NCBI GenBank assembly: GCA_013397935.1
Contig: VZRN01004715.1
Location: 574,964-638,963, forward strand
Source: Dasyornis broadbenti
Lineage: Eukaryota > Chordata > Aves > Passeriformes > Dasyornithidae
Direction of reading: 5' to 3'
Length of the DNA: 64,000 nucleotides
Position 1 is the stretch's first letter. Each line of letters starts with the position of its first letter. The position numbers and the translations under genes are program-made. The notes below the pieces were generated by a model that had not been told where the DNA came from, did no database searches, and saw nothing but the letters and a program-made list of their open reading frames with translations. Shown here in pieces: positions 53,040-64,000 of this stretch.

Positions 53040-53420
53040 AGTTCCTCCAACAGGAGTTCTTCCCACAGGCTGCAATTCTTCACAAACTGTTCTAGTGTGA
53101 GTTCCTTCCACAGGATGCAGTCTTTCAGGAGCAAGCTGTTCCAGCACTGGGTGTCTCACAGGGCCACAAGTCCTGTCAACAAGCCTGCTCCAGCGTGGGC
53201 TCCTCTCTCCATGGGGCCCCACGGCCTGCAAGGAAGCTGATCCAGCCTGGGCTTCTCACAGAGTCACAGCCTCCTTTGGGCACACCCAGCTCCTCTGACA
53301 TGGGGTTATCCATAAGCTGCAGGTAGAGGTCTGCTTCTCCATGGACCTCCATGGGCTGCAGGGGCACACCCTGACTCACCATGGGCTGGACCACGGGCTA
53401 CAGGGCAATCTCAGCTCTGG
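53040..53420 (-). repeat. Imperfect tandem array, about 48-base unit
   Basis: The word CTG(C/T/A)TC(C)AG followed by GTGGGCTCC-like sequence recurs at 53087, 53136, 53185 and 53237, with spacings of 49, 49 and 52 bases. More divergent units follow at about 53283, 53330 and 53370. The units end in CATGGGCTGCAGG-like words. The array is internal to the repeat element; the sister copy at 57464 retains only two or three units. Confidence 0.7.
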
Positions 53421-53440
53421 TGCCTGGAGCATTTCCTGCG

Positions 53441-53473
53441 CCTCCTCCTCCTCCTCATCCTCCTCGTCCTCCT
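53441..53473. repeat. (CTC)n microsatellite inside the repeat
   Basis: CCTCCTCCTCCTCCTCATCC followed by TCCTCGTCCTCCT. It probably arose by expansion within the GC-rich element. Confidence 0.85.
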
Positions 53474-53740
53474 TCACTGACCTTGGTGCCTGCAGAGCTG
53501 TTTCTCTCACATATTCTCATTCATCTCTCTGGCTGAAGTTGTTCATACACAGTTCACCATGCATCCCCACCCTCTTCTTAACTATGTTATACCCAAAGTT
53601 GCTGTTGGACTCTGCCTTGGCCAGCAGTGCCTTGGAGCCCACTGGCACCAGCTCTATCAAATGGAGGGGAACCTTCTGGCAGTTTCTCACAGAAGCCACT
53701 CCTGCAGCTCCCTGCTACCAAAACCTTGCCATGCAAACAC

Positions 53741-54607
53741 TGTGTGTTCCACACCTTGCCTTTGTGAATCACATATTTAAAAATTATCAATAAAATCCCC
53801 ATTCGTCACACAACCTTCACGAACTTCAATCACATCACTCACATCTAAAAAAATTCCCCACACTAAAATCAAAATAACAGCATCCTAACACCAAACAAGT
53901 TGCTGGTCTAGCAATTTTCTCATTAACAATGATGGCAACATCTCATTGTAACAAGTAGCACAGCAACTTCCTGCAGCTGCCAACTTTTTACTGGACTGCT
54001 GAATACTCCACTTCTAGTACTCTTACATTAGGTAAAGGGAAATTAAGACCTCATGTATCAAATAGCCTGAAAACTTTTTTAAAACAGATGAAGGTTTCAC
54101 ACAAGAAAATAAATAAAGTGTAGCAATACGTTTACTCCATGTAGAGACACCACCTTTCTATCTGTGCTTGTAAACTCAAGCGATTTTGCTATCTGATTAA
54201 TGCAGCAAAAGTAGTTGGGATACTGCACAAGATTGTGAAATCAAAATGTTTCAAAGGATTGCTTTCTGAACAGAATCCTCTTTCTGGAGACACAGCCAGT
54301 TTTTTGGAAATAGAATATTTGTGAAACCATATTCTAATTTTTTTCTGTCCTTCTTCAGGAGACAGCTTTTAATTTTCATCCTTCTACAGAAATGTGGAAT
54401 GTCAGACTTAAAAAGTACTACCATCATGTGACTATTACCGAGCTATCTTGAGCTGGTCAGTATACAGAATAGTCAAACCACTACTCCAGCACTTACCTGG
54501 CAACAAAAAGTTGATACTTCCTTTCTTGATTTCTTCATACTCTGAAAACAAGGTTTCTTATGAGCATATGTAATAATATCATAATCTTGCAGGAGGAATT
54601 AAAAATC
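53741..54607. other. Non-coding stretch between two retroelements
   Basis: Up to about 53830 the sequence may still belong to the neighbouring element (boundary uncertain). The rest is ordinary AT-rich DNA with no gene. Confidence 0.5.
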
Positions 54608-54869
54608 TGTGTACCGTTTTGGACTGGGTTGGGAGTTTACTTTCTTCGCAGTAGCTAGTGTGAGGCTGTGTTTTGGACTTGTGTTGAACACGGGGTTGAT
54701 AATACAGAGATGTTTTAGTTATTGCTGAGCAGGATTTACACAGAGCCAAGGCCTTTTCTGCTTTTCAGAGTGCCAGTCTGGGGAGGAGGCTGGGGGTGCA
54801 TGGGAGGTTGGGATGAGACACAGCTGGGTCAGGTGACCCCAACTGGCCAAAGGAATATTCCAGACCATA

Positions 54870-54893
54870 TGACATCATGCTCTGTATGTAAAG
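54870..54893 (+). promoter_or_regulatory. CRE-like site and TATA-like box of the LTR
   Basis: TGACATCA at 54870-54877 is one base away from a CRE palindrome. TATGTAAAG at 54885-54893 lies at the position expected for the LTR's core promoter. Activity is unknown. Confidence 0.45.
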
Positions 54894-55069
54894 TGAGGGG
54901 AAGAAGAAGGAAGGGGGAGATGTTTGGAGTGATGGTTGTTGGGGAGGCAAGTCGCTGTTATGCATGATGGGGCCCTGCTCTCCTGGAGATGGCTGAACAC
55001 CTGCCTGCCCATGGGAAGCAGTGAATTCCTTGTTCTGCTGTGTTTCCATGCATAGCTTTTGTTTTCACT

Positions 55070-55075
55070 ATTAAA
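55070..55075 (+). terminator. ATTAAA polyadenylation signal of the LTR
   Basis: Hexamer about 180 bases downstream of the TATA-like box, as in typical retroviral LTRs, where it would end the proviral transcript. Confidence 0.45.
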
Positions 55076-55208
55076 TTGCCTCTGACTCAACACAGCTTTT
55101 TCAGTTTTTCAGCTTTTACCCTTTTGATTCCCTCCCTGATCCTGCAGGAGGAGGAATGAGGGAGCGGCTGTTTGGGGCTTGCTTGCTGCCCGGGGTTAAA
55201 TCATGACA

Positions 55209-57463
55209 ATCAGTCAAAATAAACATCACAAGAACAAAACCACTTTGAAGACATAATGAATGGGAAGTGAAGTTAAAGGCTTTGAAGGATACTGTGGCAG
55301 TAACCAAGCAGGAGACTCTACAATTCAGTCTAAGTTGTCAAATATCATAACTTTAAGAAAACACTTTGAAATTCACAATAATGACTTTTATAGAAATTCG
55401 TTTCTTATTCTGTGGAAGTTGTCATCACATCCAGATGTATGTGTGAATGGAGATGTATGTGTGGAGATGGTTCATTACAACCCATTCCTGCACTTCAAAC
55501 TTTGTAGACATGTAAGAACATTGTCTTAATAGATAATGCCAATCTAAACAAAATTTCCCCTTTCCTCTAATTGCAACTTACTCCTGCTGCTCATCTAGCA
55601 CTACTTTTCTGTGACTTCTCCTGGCAAATAAGTCTATTGGAAAATATTATCAACCTGAGCATACAATGAAATATTCAACTCCAACATCCTCATGAGTGAG
55701 CAATATCTAACAGCTACAACTTTGCCCTTGACTTCATTTAAATTTAGGACAATTTAAATCAAATTGGAAAAGTATTTTATGTTTTAGGTTCTTTATTCCC
55801 ATCCTCTGAATGACTACTGAATAGAACATCCTTGTAGATGCTATAATTGCAGGGTGCTATAATTTGATGTAGCATAGAGTACCAGCATTGCTTACTATTC
55901 AGTAGCAACTGCAAAGCCCTGAGAGACACCACAACACCTATTGTGGGCAGAGCAGCTGGAGAAAGGAAATGATCTGCACACTGTAAGGCAGACAGCCACA
56001 TACTGATGGCTGAACATCCACTCTGGTGGCAACAGCCTGGTAATGTTCACACTGGCCGTTAACATGTAGCAGAATGACATTAATTACATTCTTAGCACTT
56101 AATAAAATCACTAAATATGAGCCTTAGAATTAGCAGTACTCAAAGCAAAAATGAGAACAAAATTTGTAAAAGTTATATACTATTTCAAATGAGGTTATTA
56201 TATACTAAGTGGTTTCTTTTGCATTCTACTTGCAATTATATATATACAGACTACTTTTCTATCAGCTTTTCTTCTCCACTCTTCTTACCCTAACTGGCTT
56301 CTGATTTTTTCTCTCTCCTTTTTCCTTTTTTTAAAAAAGTCCTTCACTCTATCACAGTACTTGTTCCACTTTGTTCCTCTTTCACCATCACACTTCAAAG
56401 ACTTCCAGGAGTTCTTTCAACAAGGTAGCACTTTCCTTCACAGAAAGTCAAAATTCTTCTCTGTATAAGGCAGGAGCAGTAGGAGCAGCCTAGGTACCCT
56501 TACAAACCCCTTTTATTTTTTTTCATTTAACATATCCTATACTCATTACTGTTGAAAATGTATGTGACAAGTGCAGTGAGCTACAGTTAAGGGAAACCAC
56601 ATGATTTATTTAGTCTCCCAACATCACAGAGGGACTCTCAGTCCCAGACTGGAATAGAATCCAGATCTATCTATATTTTACAAGTTTTTGTATCAATGTT
56701 CCCCAATTAAATACTCTGCTTTAGGATAAAGAAAATGCCTTGCTTTAGAAAATAATTTTTCAGATTACTTATTTTAGTAACTCAGTATTTTTAAAACGCC
56801 ATATAACTTCAGATTGCTTTTGTAGAGAGGAGCTTGAGATTTTTATTTAACTGTGTAGAGAAACCCTAGACTCTCTGACTTCAGAATTTATTTGATTTTT
56901 TTTTTGAAGTCTTGAATTTGAGTACTTAGTTACACTATTTTTCTTTTTGAGTTTTTACCATATATGTAGATTGATATCTACAAAAATTAGTAAATGACAG
57001 GACATGATGCCACATATTTAATTTCAATTGTACAATAAGTATCTGAAAAGATGTTGTGATGAAAGAATGATAATGAAGACTGTATCAAAGCCAAGTCATG
57101 GAAAACATTGATGTTTTCTGGTTTATGCTGTGGCTTTAAAATCTTACCAAGATATTGACATATAGTTCCTGAGGACTTTTAATTCACCTAATGGGCTGAA
57201 TATGTTTTATTTTTAAAAAGACAACAACATTAATAATCAGTTTTATTTTGTTTGATTGTTTGGGGTTTTTTTATTTCAGGACATGCTGTATACTTTTACA
57301 AACCTAGATAAAGCTAGTAAATGACATGATAGTTCTTAACGTATACACCTTGAAAAGTCAAAGAAACCTGTTGTGGCCCTCTCATTAGGAAATTGCAATT
57401 GCAACATACAGTAAAAAGATTTTACAGAGAGTGTGTGTTTCAATAAATAAATGTTTATGATTG
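55209..57463. other. Unique AT-rich non-coding stretch
   Basis: No gene or repeat family recognised. Open frames of 60-89 codons lack domains. Confidence 0.55.
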
Positions 57464-58053
57464 GGTTTGGGTGGCAAGGTTTGGTTTGGGGATGAGGGTG
57501 TGGGCTACAGTGGTGGCTTCTGTGAGGAGAAGACCCTGTCAGAGCAGGTCAGGCGGGTGCCTGAAGGAGGCTGAGACCCAGTGGGAAGCAGGGTCCGGGC
57601 AGGACCTGCAGACCTGTGGAGAGAGGAGCCCAGCCTGGAGCAGGGGAAGAGTGTGAGGAGCCCTCACCCTGAGGAGGAAGGAGCAATAGAGACAATGCGT
57701 GATGAACTGACCACATGCGCCATTCCCCATCTCCTCTGTGCTGCTGGTGGGGAGCATGCAGGGAAAATTGGGAGTGAAGTTGAGCCCGGGGAGAAAAGGG
57801 TAAGGGCAAGGGTTTTTAATACTTGATTTTATATATCATTGTCCTACTCTGATTTGATTGGCAGTAATTGAAACTAATTTCCCCAAGCTGAGTCTATTTT
57901 GCCTGTAACCATAATTGTGTGAGTGATTTCTTCCTATCCTTACTATAACCCCCAAGCCTTTGGTTTTGTATTCTCCACCCTGTACAGCTGAGGAGTGAAG
58001 TGACAGTGCAGCTTTGTTGGGTAGTGCGTGTCCAGCCAGGATCAACTCATCAT
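57464..58053 (+). mobile_element. GC-rich LTR/ERV-like repeat copy, plus strand, internally deleted
   Basis: Same family as 52641-53740, in the opposite orientation. The left end (GGTGGCAAGGTTTGG, 57470) and right end (GTGTCCAGCCAGGATCAACT, 58028) correspond to the two ends of the minus copy. Between them AGAGTGTGAGGAGCCCTCAC, then GTGATGAACTGACC and CCTACTCTGATTTGATTGGC match the family in order. It is about half the length of the minus copy because most of the 48-base units between about 57515 and 57630 and the sequence before them are missing. The part from 57645 to the right end is well kept. Plus-strand frames of 61-81 codons are not genes. Confidence 0.75.
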
Positions 58054-61000
58054 AAAGTTATAGCTGTCATTATTAGCGTACTCTAAAGAGTGGTAGGATA
58101 TTTGTGATTTAAAAACAAAAAAAGTTATTCCAAGAGAAGTATAAATACTACTAATCTGAAGCATGACGTATTAGAGACATTCTCACAGACTTCCAGTAGG
58201 TAAATGTTAGTTTCTCCAGTCTTTCTGACAATTCACCTTTTCTTTTCCCTTTAAATTAATTTTACAGCAGATTACAATGCCTAAAAGCTCCCTGCGGACT
58301 TGAGGTAACTGAAAAAGGAGAGCTGCTGAAGCACTGTATACAAGGTGAATACTTTTCACTATTGATACAAACATCTCTGACACCCTTCCAAATAATTTCA
58401 GTTAATGTGATGTGTTCTTTAGCTTGAAGAATTGTTTGAATCACACTTTAACCCAAACACTCTTTAAAGGGGAGCAAATTCTACTGCTGAGCCAAACTGA
58501 ATTTTGACAGTTAGCTTCACCTTTAAGTTTCATATGCTTGCAAATGGAGTATCTCAGTTGGCCAAAGTGTTCTTATGTTTCTTATTTGAACTAATTAGAC
58601 CACTGCAATGTGTTCCCAGTAATCTTTAATATTTTTACTCTGCTTCTTTTGGATTCTTTGTGAGGTTTTTTGGCCAGGTTTTTAAAGAGTTTCTGTTGTT
58701 TTCTATATATGAAAGACCCTCCCAATCCTCCTCACATTATTCAGTCTCCCACAGGTGATAAATAAATGGATTAAGACTGTGAAAGTTTCATTGGATCAGA
58801 ATAAACAAGTCTTCTGATCAAACAAAGCCGAGAGGTGATAACTGCTCAGCCTTTTCTAGAATTTGGGATTCTAGTATATGCTGACCAGCTCTGAGGAACA
58901 GACTCACTTAATGTGCTGGAAGACTTTACAAAGGATAAGGTTCTTTTTTCATCTATTTTTTCATGCAACCATCCCCCTGACAACCAGGAGCCTCTCTTTC
59001 ATGTAGATTAAGTCTGTGCCAGCTGCTGTTTTTCCTCAGATTCCCATTAAGTAAACACTGCCTTATTAACAAGACCGTATAACTCATGATCGTTAAAAAA
59101 AGAAAGTAAAAAATATTGTTATGTAATTAATTATGATTGTATATTGATGATATCAAATACTTATTTACCCTGATTTTATAGAATTCTGTATGTTTGCTTG
59201 CTAACAGCATGCAAATCACTCAATTTCAGTGAATGGAGAAACATAAAGTAACATACTTATACAGCCTTTTATTTTGTTTTTGACTTATTTACCTTAAACC
59301 TAGAGTAAACATACTTTATAATTCACAGAAGGCTAAGCCAAAGTGGTCAATATGGGTGAACAAACCCATGTTTTGAAGTCTAGCTCTGTCTGATACTCTG
59401 AGGTAGGTATGCACAAGATCATTATGTATTCTTCACCACAGGTCAGTTGCTTAGCTACCAGAGAAGTAGAGAACTACTAATTGAAAGTATTCAGTATTTC
59501 TGGCAGCATCTGTTGCAGGACACTGGTCTTGGAAACAGTCAGATACAAATATAGCAGGAGGAAGAAGGAAAGAAAAATCAACACAATGTCATCTTGCTGA
59601 AAATGACAAATGTCTTTCTTCAGTATTGTAAAATATGAACTATCATCAGTGAAATGACATTGATTCTGATGACCATCAAATACTCCTGTGATGAATTTTG
59701 TTGTAGAGATTAGTTATTCCCAACAAGTTTATATACTGTGGTTATATTTTAGATGCAATTGTTGTTGCAAATAGTGGAATAATTTCTTATTTATATAGTA
59801 CCATCATATTTCCAAGTGGTTAATTACATTCAGGGACCTCTAGTTAATAGTATAATCATTAAGAAAAAGTTAAATCAAGAACTGCCAAGAATATTATCCT
59901 CTCATGAGATCCCTAATTGCTAAAATTCTTGCATTTAGTTCACATGAAACCTGAAACTTTGTAGTGCAACAAGCAATCCTTTATTTTAGCTCTGAGGAAA
60001 ATTTGGCAATACATTATTAACTTTTCACAGTATTCTCTAGTGTAGGTGTTCTTTTTTTTATTTTATTCTTTTTCTTTTGCATTCAGTGTTTTATAACTTC
60101 ATTTTCTGCCACTGTTAATGTCTGGAATAAAAAGGTTAAGGCCATACTGTTGGGATAAATGAGAAGCTATCTTTAATCTATTGTCCTCCTATCAGACTTT
60201 TCAAACGAGATATTTTCAACATTTACCTTTCAGCTGTCAGATTGGAAAAAATAAATTTGGACTAGAATTACATTCTACTGAAGTCTTTGCATATAAAGCA
60301 TCAGGAAACCAACCCTTGAAACAAAATCCAGCAGTGTTATTGAGAAACTTCAGTTGAATTTCTTCCATAGAGAAGTATCTCACAGGTAACTTCAAGTGAA
60401 TTCAATAAATCTGTATTACCATAGTTAGATTGATAGTTTTTAAAGTTAGAGTTGCTCGTAATGATGACTCGGTTTATGTATCATTTTGTAGATTTGACAG
60501 ACTTGTAAGGGAATGAAAGATACAAGTTTGTTGTATTTATCTGATTTTCAGAGACTTTAAAACCAAAGACAAATTTTCATAATTTCTGGACCTACTTAAA
60601 AGACGTTGTCCCAAGATTATCTGTTCACATAACAGGATTTCATATTATCTTACCTGGGAGGAAGATCCAGAACTCGAGTAAATAAAATAGATTTAACTGA
60701 CAGATTCCCCATTTTTATCTTTTATTAATAGATAAAATGTAACATTGCAGAGCTCCAGTAATATAACTTGCAACTCAGTAAATCCTTTTTTGAAAATTTT
60801 CTTGTGACTCTGAAAAAAACCCCCACCCTAATTTTTGCTTAAATTGTACAGTTGTGCACTACAGGTTATGTCTAGAACGGTCCCTTGGATGCCTTTATAA
60901 AAACATCCCCAAACCAAGTTGCCAGGGAAAGTAACAAGTGCATCTTGTTGCAGAGGACTTCAGATGACACAACTGAATGTTCTTAATAAGACATCCTGTT

Positions 61001-62482
61001 GAATATTCATATATTTATGATTGCATCACCTTTCAGCCAGGAAAAGTTCAACAAGGTAGCTGACACAGCCCTTCATAGAAGTAGTACATGATCCTCAGGG
61101 AACACAGCGAAACATCACCCAAAGTTCATAGTTATGTTTACTATACTAAGACTACCTTAATTATACCCTATGAATTCAACCAAAATTTCAATTTCCTCAG
61201 AAAAATGAATCTTTCTGCTCTTGTAAAACATTTATAGTTCTAAAAACACTAAAACATCACTCATTAGTCTCTGCTAACATCTGATATCTCAAAGCCTAGG
61301 GAACACTGTCAATGTCACAGCTTCTTTGCCATCCCATGGGTCTTTCCAGAGATGATTCTGCTGTATTTAAGCTCTGCATTTCTCTTGGTTTCCTTTCTAT
61401 AACTCTTTCAAAACTAAATTTTTGTTACATGGAGAAAGTAGAATTAACATCATAATTTAACATAATTTTAACAGAGCAGTTGCTTAGTGCTCACTTACCT
61501 GCTGTGTTTAAGCCATGACACTCTGACTAGTGCTTTTCATCCCTTCTTATCATTTTTGTATGCACCGAAGTCCATATGGATTATTCAGGGCTCAATGAAT
61601 CTTTGGTGCCTTCTTAGGTATTCCCATGGGATGTAAATAATAAAGCTGCTAACACAGAAGACTAAAGAGTTTCAGTAAAAGCTATTTTAAGTTTGGGAAA
61701 TAAGTAAGTGGTGATTGAAGGTAAAAATACTTTTCATCCAAGCAGATATTAAGCAGAATTTAAACAAAAACTAATAAAGTTGCACCTTTGAAATCACAAG
61801 GTATAGATAATTTACAAACAATAATTGGAAAAGGCTCAGCTAATGAAGTCTCTGGACCATTAGCAATCAGTTTCAATAACTCTGAAGATCCCAAAAGACT
61901 TGTAAGAAGCTGTCACTGTACATCTGGTTTAATAAGGTAAAACCAATGGCCCAAATAACTACATATTTTTCAGTCTGACCATTTTCACAGATTAAAACAG
62001 AAAAATACGGATGGAAATTCAATAGAGACATTTTTAAAAAGCTAAAGTAAATAATGATGATTAAATCTTTGCATGATTGGAGTATAAGTATACATGGCAT
62101 GGGGCAAGGGTGGTTATAAAATATCTGTATATGACACTAGACTACTGGGTCTTCTGCATTTCCCAATTCAATTCATACATTAACAAATTTGAAGGAAAAA
62201 ACAACCAAACAAACAAATGCCCCACAGCTGATAGAAGTCAGTTGGTAAGGTTCCAGATGGGTGAAAAGAATTTGGCTCAGTTAGGTGGAAAAATATAATA
62301 AAATGTGCAAAGGTTACTTGTGGAATTTAGACATTTGACTAAGAAATAAAGCATACATTTTAAATATCAGTACTGTGATGTTATACTTTAAAATCAAGAA
62401 TGAGATCAGACTATTTGATCAGGACTTGATTTACAGACTACAAAACTAGGTCTGTCCCTTTGATTCTCACAAATCAATCTGC
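58054..62482. other. Unique AT-rich non-coding stretch
   Basis: No gene or transposon recognised. An RFX-like word GTTGCCAGGGAAAG sits at 60918-60931. Otherwise I see nothing to annotate. Confidence 0.55.
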
Positions 62483-63220
62483 AACAAGGGCCAGCAATAT
62501 CCCCTTACAACTAAGAAGTCCAAGAGCATCCTGGACTAGATTAGGAAGAGGAGCACCAGCAAGCAGGTTTATATAGTAGACCCTTCCCATCTTTTCCACA
62601 CTGGTGAGACATCTGGAGCACTGTTCCCAGCGCTAGGCTCCAGAGTACAAGGGGCATGAATGTATTGGAGAGAGCATGGTGAAGGACAGCTAACATGAAT
62701 CAAGGATTGTAACATCTGTTGAACTAGAAGAGACAGAGCTGGGGATTTTTGCCGGGAGAAGAAAGGGTTTAGTGGGATCTTATTAATGTGTATCAGTACT
62801 TAATGGGCAAAAATAAAGATGTAGGAGCCAGACTCTTCTCAGAAACATCCAACAAAAAGACAAGAGGAAGCATGCACTAAATAAAAAGCAGGAAATTCCA
62901 TTTAAACATGAGGAAAAGTGTAATTGCTGTAGAGTTACCAAAAGGTTTGTGTTGGAAGGGATCTCTTAAAGATCATCCAGTCAAACTCGCTTCCATGGGC
63001 TGGGACATCTTTTACTCAGGTTACTCTTTTGCTCAGGTTACTCAAAGCTGTAAGCTGGTTGAACACTGGCATAGGTTGTCTGGAGAGGCTGTAGAGTCAA
63101 TCCTTGGAGAAAGTAAAAGCCTAAGTGGACGCATTCCTGAGAAATCTGCTCTAGTTCATCTTGCTTTGAGCAGTGGGATTGGGCAAGATGACCTCTGGAG
63201 GGAAACCTTGAACAACAGAA
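62483..63220 (+). mobile_element. CR1 LINE 3' half, plus strand, interrupted
   Basis: Sense CR1 in two pieces. The first (62483-62931) runs from the late reverse transcriptase region (GGGCCAGCAATATCCCC, CTGGTGAGACATCTGGAGCA, GGGATCTTATTAATGTGTAT) to the beginning of the ORF2 C-terminal region (TTAAACATGAGGAAAAGTG). The second (63053-63220) resumes at GAACACTGGCATAGGTTGTC and continues into the 3' UTR (GATGACCTCTGGAGGGAAAC). The 120 bases between belong to another CR1 in opposite orientation. The terminal octamer tail is not preserved. The copy is heavily diverged and non-coding. Confidence 0.9.
62935..63046 (-). mobile_element. CR1 LINE 3' UTR fragment nested in another CR1, minus strand
   Basis: The reverse complement of a CR1 3' end: GTTGGAAGGGATCTC, AAGATCATCCAGTCAAACTC, CCATGGGCTGGGACATCTT and CAGGTTACTCAAAGC. 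It interrupts the plus-strand CR1 described above. GCTGTA is present just left (62926-62931) and just right (63047-63052) of it, a possible 6-base target duplication. Its 3' UTR type (with CCATGGGC) differs from that of the host copy. Confidence 0.85.
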
Positions 63221-63459
63221 AAGTAGTGTTCAGAAGAAGAGCTGACTGAAAGTTCCAATATTGCATGCTTCTTAACCCAAAACCTAATTTCCTCTTCAGT
63301 TTTATATCAATGACTTTGACATAAAGGATTATGTAGCATTGTCCTATTAAACTGGTGGCTTATATAAAGGAATGGTTTCCCACTCATTTCCTGACTCTAA
63401 GCTAGTCTCTGAAAATGTCATTCTTGGATAATTACCTCCTATCAAAAAAAAAAAAAAAA
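63221..63459. other. Short unique stretch ending in poly-A
   Basis: No gene. It ends in a run of 16 A (63444-63459) directly against the gap. Confidence 0.6.
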
Positions 63460-63490
63460 NNNNNNNNNNNNNNNNNNNNNNNNNNNNNNN
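63460..63490. other. Assembly gap (31 N)
   Basis: The gap begins immediately after a run of 16 A, so the true length of the homopolymer is unknown. Confidence 0.99.
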
Positions 63491-64000
63491 ATTCTATATT
63501 TGTTTATGCCCAAGATTAAGCATCCCTTTTATGGCATGTGCAGAAACTTGGTGCTTAGGCTGAGCTTGCAATAAGTCAAGCATGCTGCTTTCTGAAATTT
63601 ATTTTTGCTGTGTTGCTTTTGACTTGCTGATGCAGTTACTAAATGTGCAAACTGAATCGGTGTGCAGACTCTCACTGATAGCAGTGGTTGGAGTTAAGTC
63701 AGCTGCAGTAATCATTGTTCTGGAAATGACAGTAAGCACTTCCCATTTTTTCATGATGTCTGCTTTTCATACTAGGAGGAAGAAACAAGTTGGAATAGTC
63801 TACATTAAGAACAGTATTGCAACAGTCTGTTAAAAACTATCAATTAATCTGTTAGTCTGTTATCTTCCCTGTCACATTCCTTTAGAATCCTGGAAAACTG
63901 GAAAAGAGAAAAGAGGAAGCATCCTCAAACTTTTCTTGGCATTTCATTCTCATGGTGAAGCCATAAACAACTCTCTCAGTTTCTACTGCAAATATATCTC
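63491..64000. other. Unique non-coding stretch
   Basis: No gene recognised. A plus-strand frame of 83 codons (63582-63833) has no family resemblance. Confidence 0.5.

Larger units (their letters stand above)
52641..53740 (-). mobile_element. GC-rich LTR/ERV-like repeat copy, minus strand
   Basis: I recognise this as a widespread interspersed repeat of bird genomes, here in antisense. The 3' end is at the left (GCGTTGACCCTGACTGGATG at 52648) and the far end near CCAAAACCTTGCCATGCAAA (53718). The same family occurs in sense orientation at 57464-58053, which supports a dispersed element. The central part (about 53040-53420) is an imperfect tandem of a unit near 48 bases, listed separately. A CTC-rich microsatellite lies at 53441-53473. 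The 150-codon plus-strand frame at 53341-53793 and others here are by-products of the repetitive GC-rich sequence. Assignment to an LTR or endogenous retrovirus class is from memory of such elements, and the exact family is not determined. Confidence 0.75.
54608..55208 (+). mobile_element. Solo LTR of an endogenous retrovirus (ERV), plus strand
   Basis: About 600 bases starting TGTG and ending ATGACA, thus with TG...CA ends. It contains LTR-type control signals in the right order: a CRE-like TGACATCA (54870-54877), a TATA-like TATGTAAAG (54885-54893) and an ATTAAA polyadenylation signal (55070-55075). The body is GC-richer than its flanks, and I recognise it as a common avian LTR type. No gag, pol or env sequence follows or precedes, so it is a solo LTR, the usual product of recombination between the two LTRs of a provirus. 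A clean target-site duplication is not visible (AATC on the left, ATC on the right at best), which fits an old insertion. The exact ERV class is not determined. The open frames inside it are not genes. Confidence 0.8.

Noticed and set aside
53341..53793. 150-codon plus-strand frame with a serine run
   Set aside because: It lies within the antisense GC-rich repeat; the serine run is the translated CTC microsatellite.
54722..55093. Overlapping frames of 72-94 codons
   Set aside because: They fall in the solo LTR, which is non-coding.
62908..63249. 113-codon plus-strand frame
   Set aside because: It crosses the boundary between two oppositely oriented CR1 fragments and cannot be a gene.
1..64000. 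tRNA genes, rRNA, CRISPR arrays, SINEs
   Set aside because: No tRNA box B (GGTTCGAATCC-like) with a matching box A, no rRNA-like or regularly spaced repeats, and no tRNA-derived SINE head were seen on either strand.

Overview
The window looks like AT-rich, gene-poor nuclear DNA from a bird. The main evidence is at least seven CR1 LINE fragments. Several end in degenerate copies of the ATTCTATG-type octamer that marks CR1 3' ends in birds and reptiles. There are also three GC-rich copies of LTR or retrovirus-like repeat families that I recognise as common in neoavian, especially passerine, genomes. CpG islands, operons and ribosome-binding sites are absent, long open frames are rare, and three short runs of N mark assembly gaps. 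Placement as a songbird or close relative is inference; 'bird' is well supported.

Layout. 1-16740 is mostly unique AT-rich DNA with a CR1 on the minus strand (1259-1725), a CR1 3' end on the plus strand (5788-6060) and a GC-elevated, motif-rich segment that may be regulatory (about 9480-10310). 16741-17045 is a small GC-richer island of unknown origin. 18795-19385 is an unusual CR1 copy that keeps part of the endonuclease domain but has lost the reverse transcriptase. 25010-26884 is a cluster of related direct and inverted repeats that I cannot assign to a known family. 26885-40734 is unique-looking DNA with one gap. 40735-41347 is a fairly complete CR1 3' half. 45660-46810 carries splice-like signals and UTR-like sequence, the only place where I would suspect terminal exons, and only weakly. 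49836-50249 holds a CR1 scrap, a polypyrimidine tract and an AT microsatellite. 52641-58053 is a retroelement cluster: two opposite-facing copies of one GC-rich repeat family flank a solo LTR. 62483-63220 is a CR1 interrupted by a second, opposite CR1 fragment. The window ends in unique DNA around a third gap.

I found no protein-coding gene, rRNA, tRNA or CRISPR array that the sequence supports. The open frames of 60-163 codons either fall in repeats or low-complexity DNA or show no domain, codon pattern or family resemblance. The window is best read as an intergenic region or a very large intron shaped by old retroelement insertions. Coordinates of repeats are by eye and may be off by 5-20 bases at the ends.
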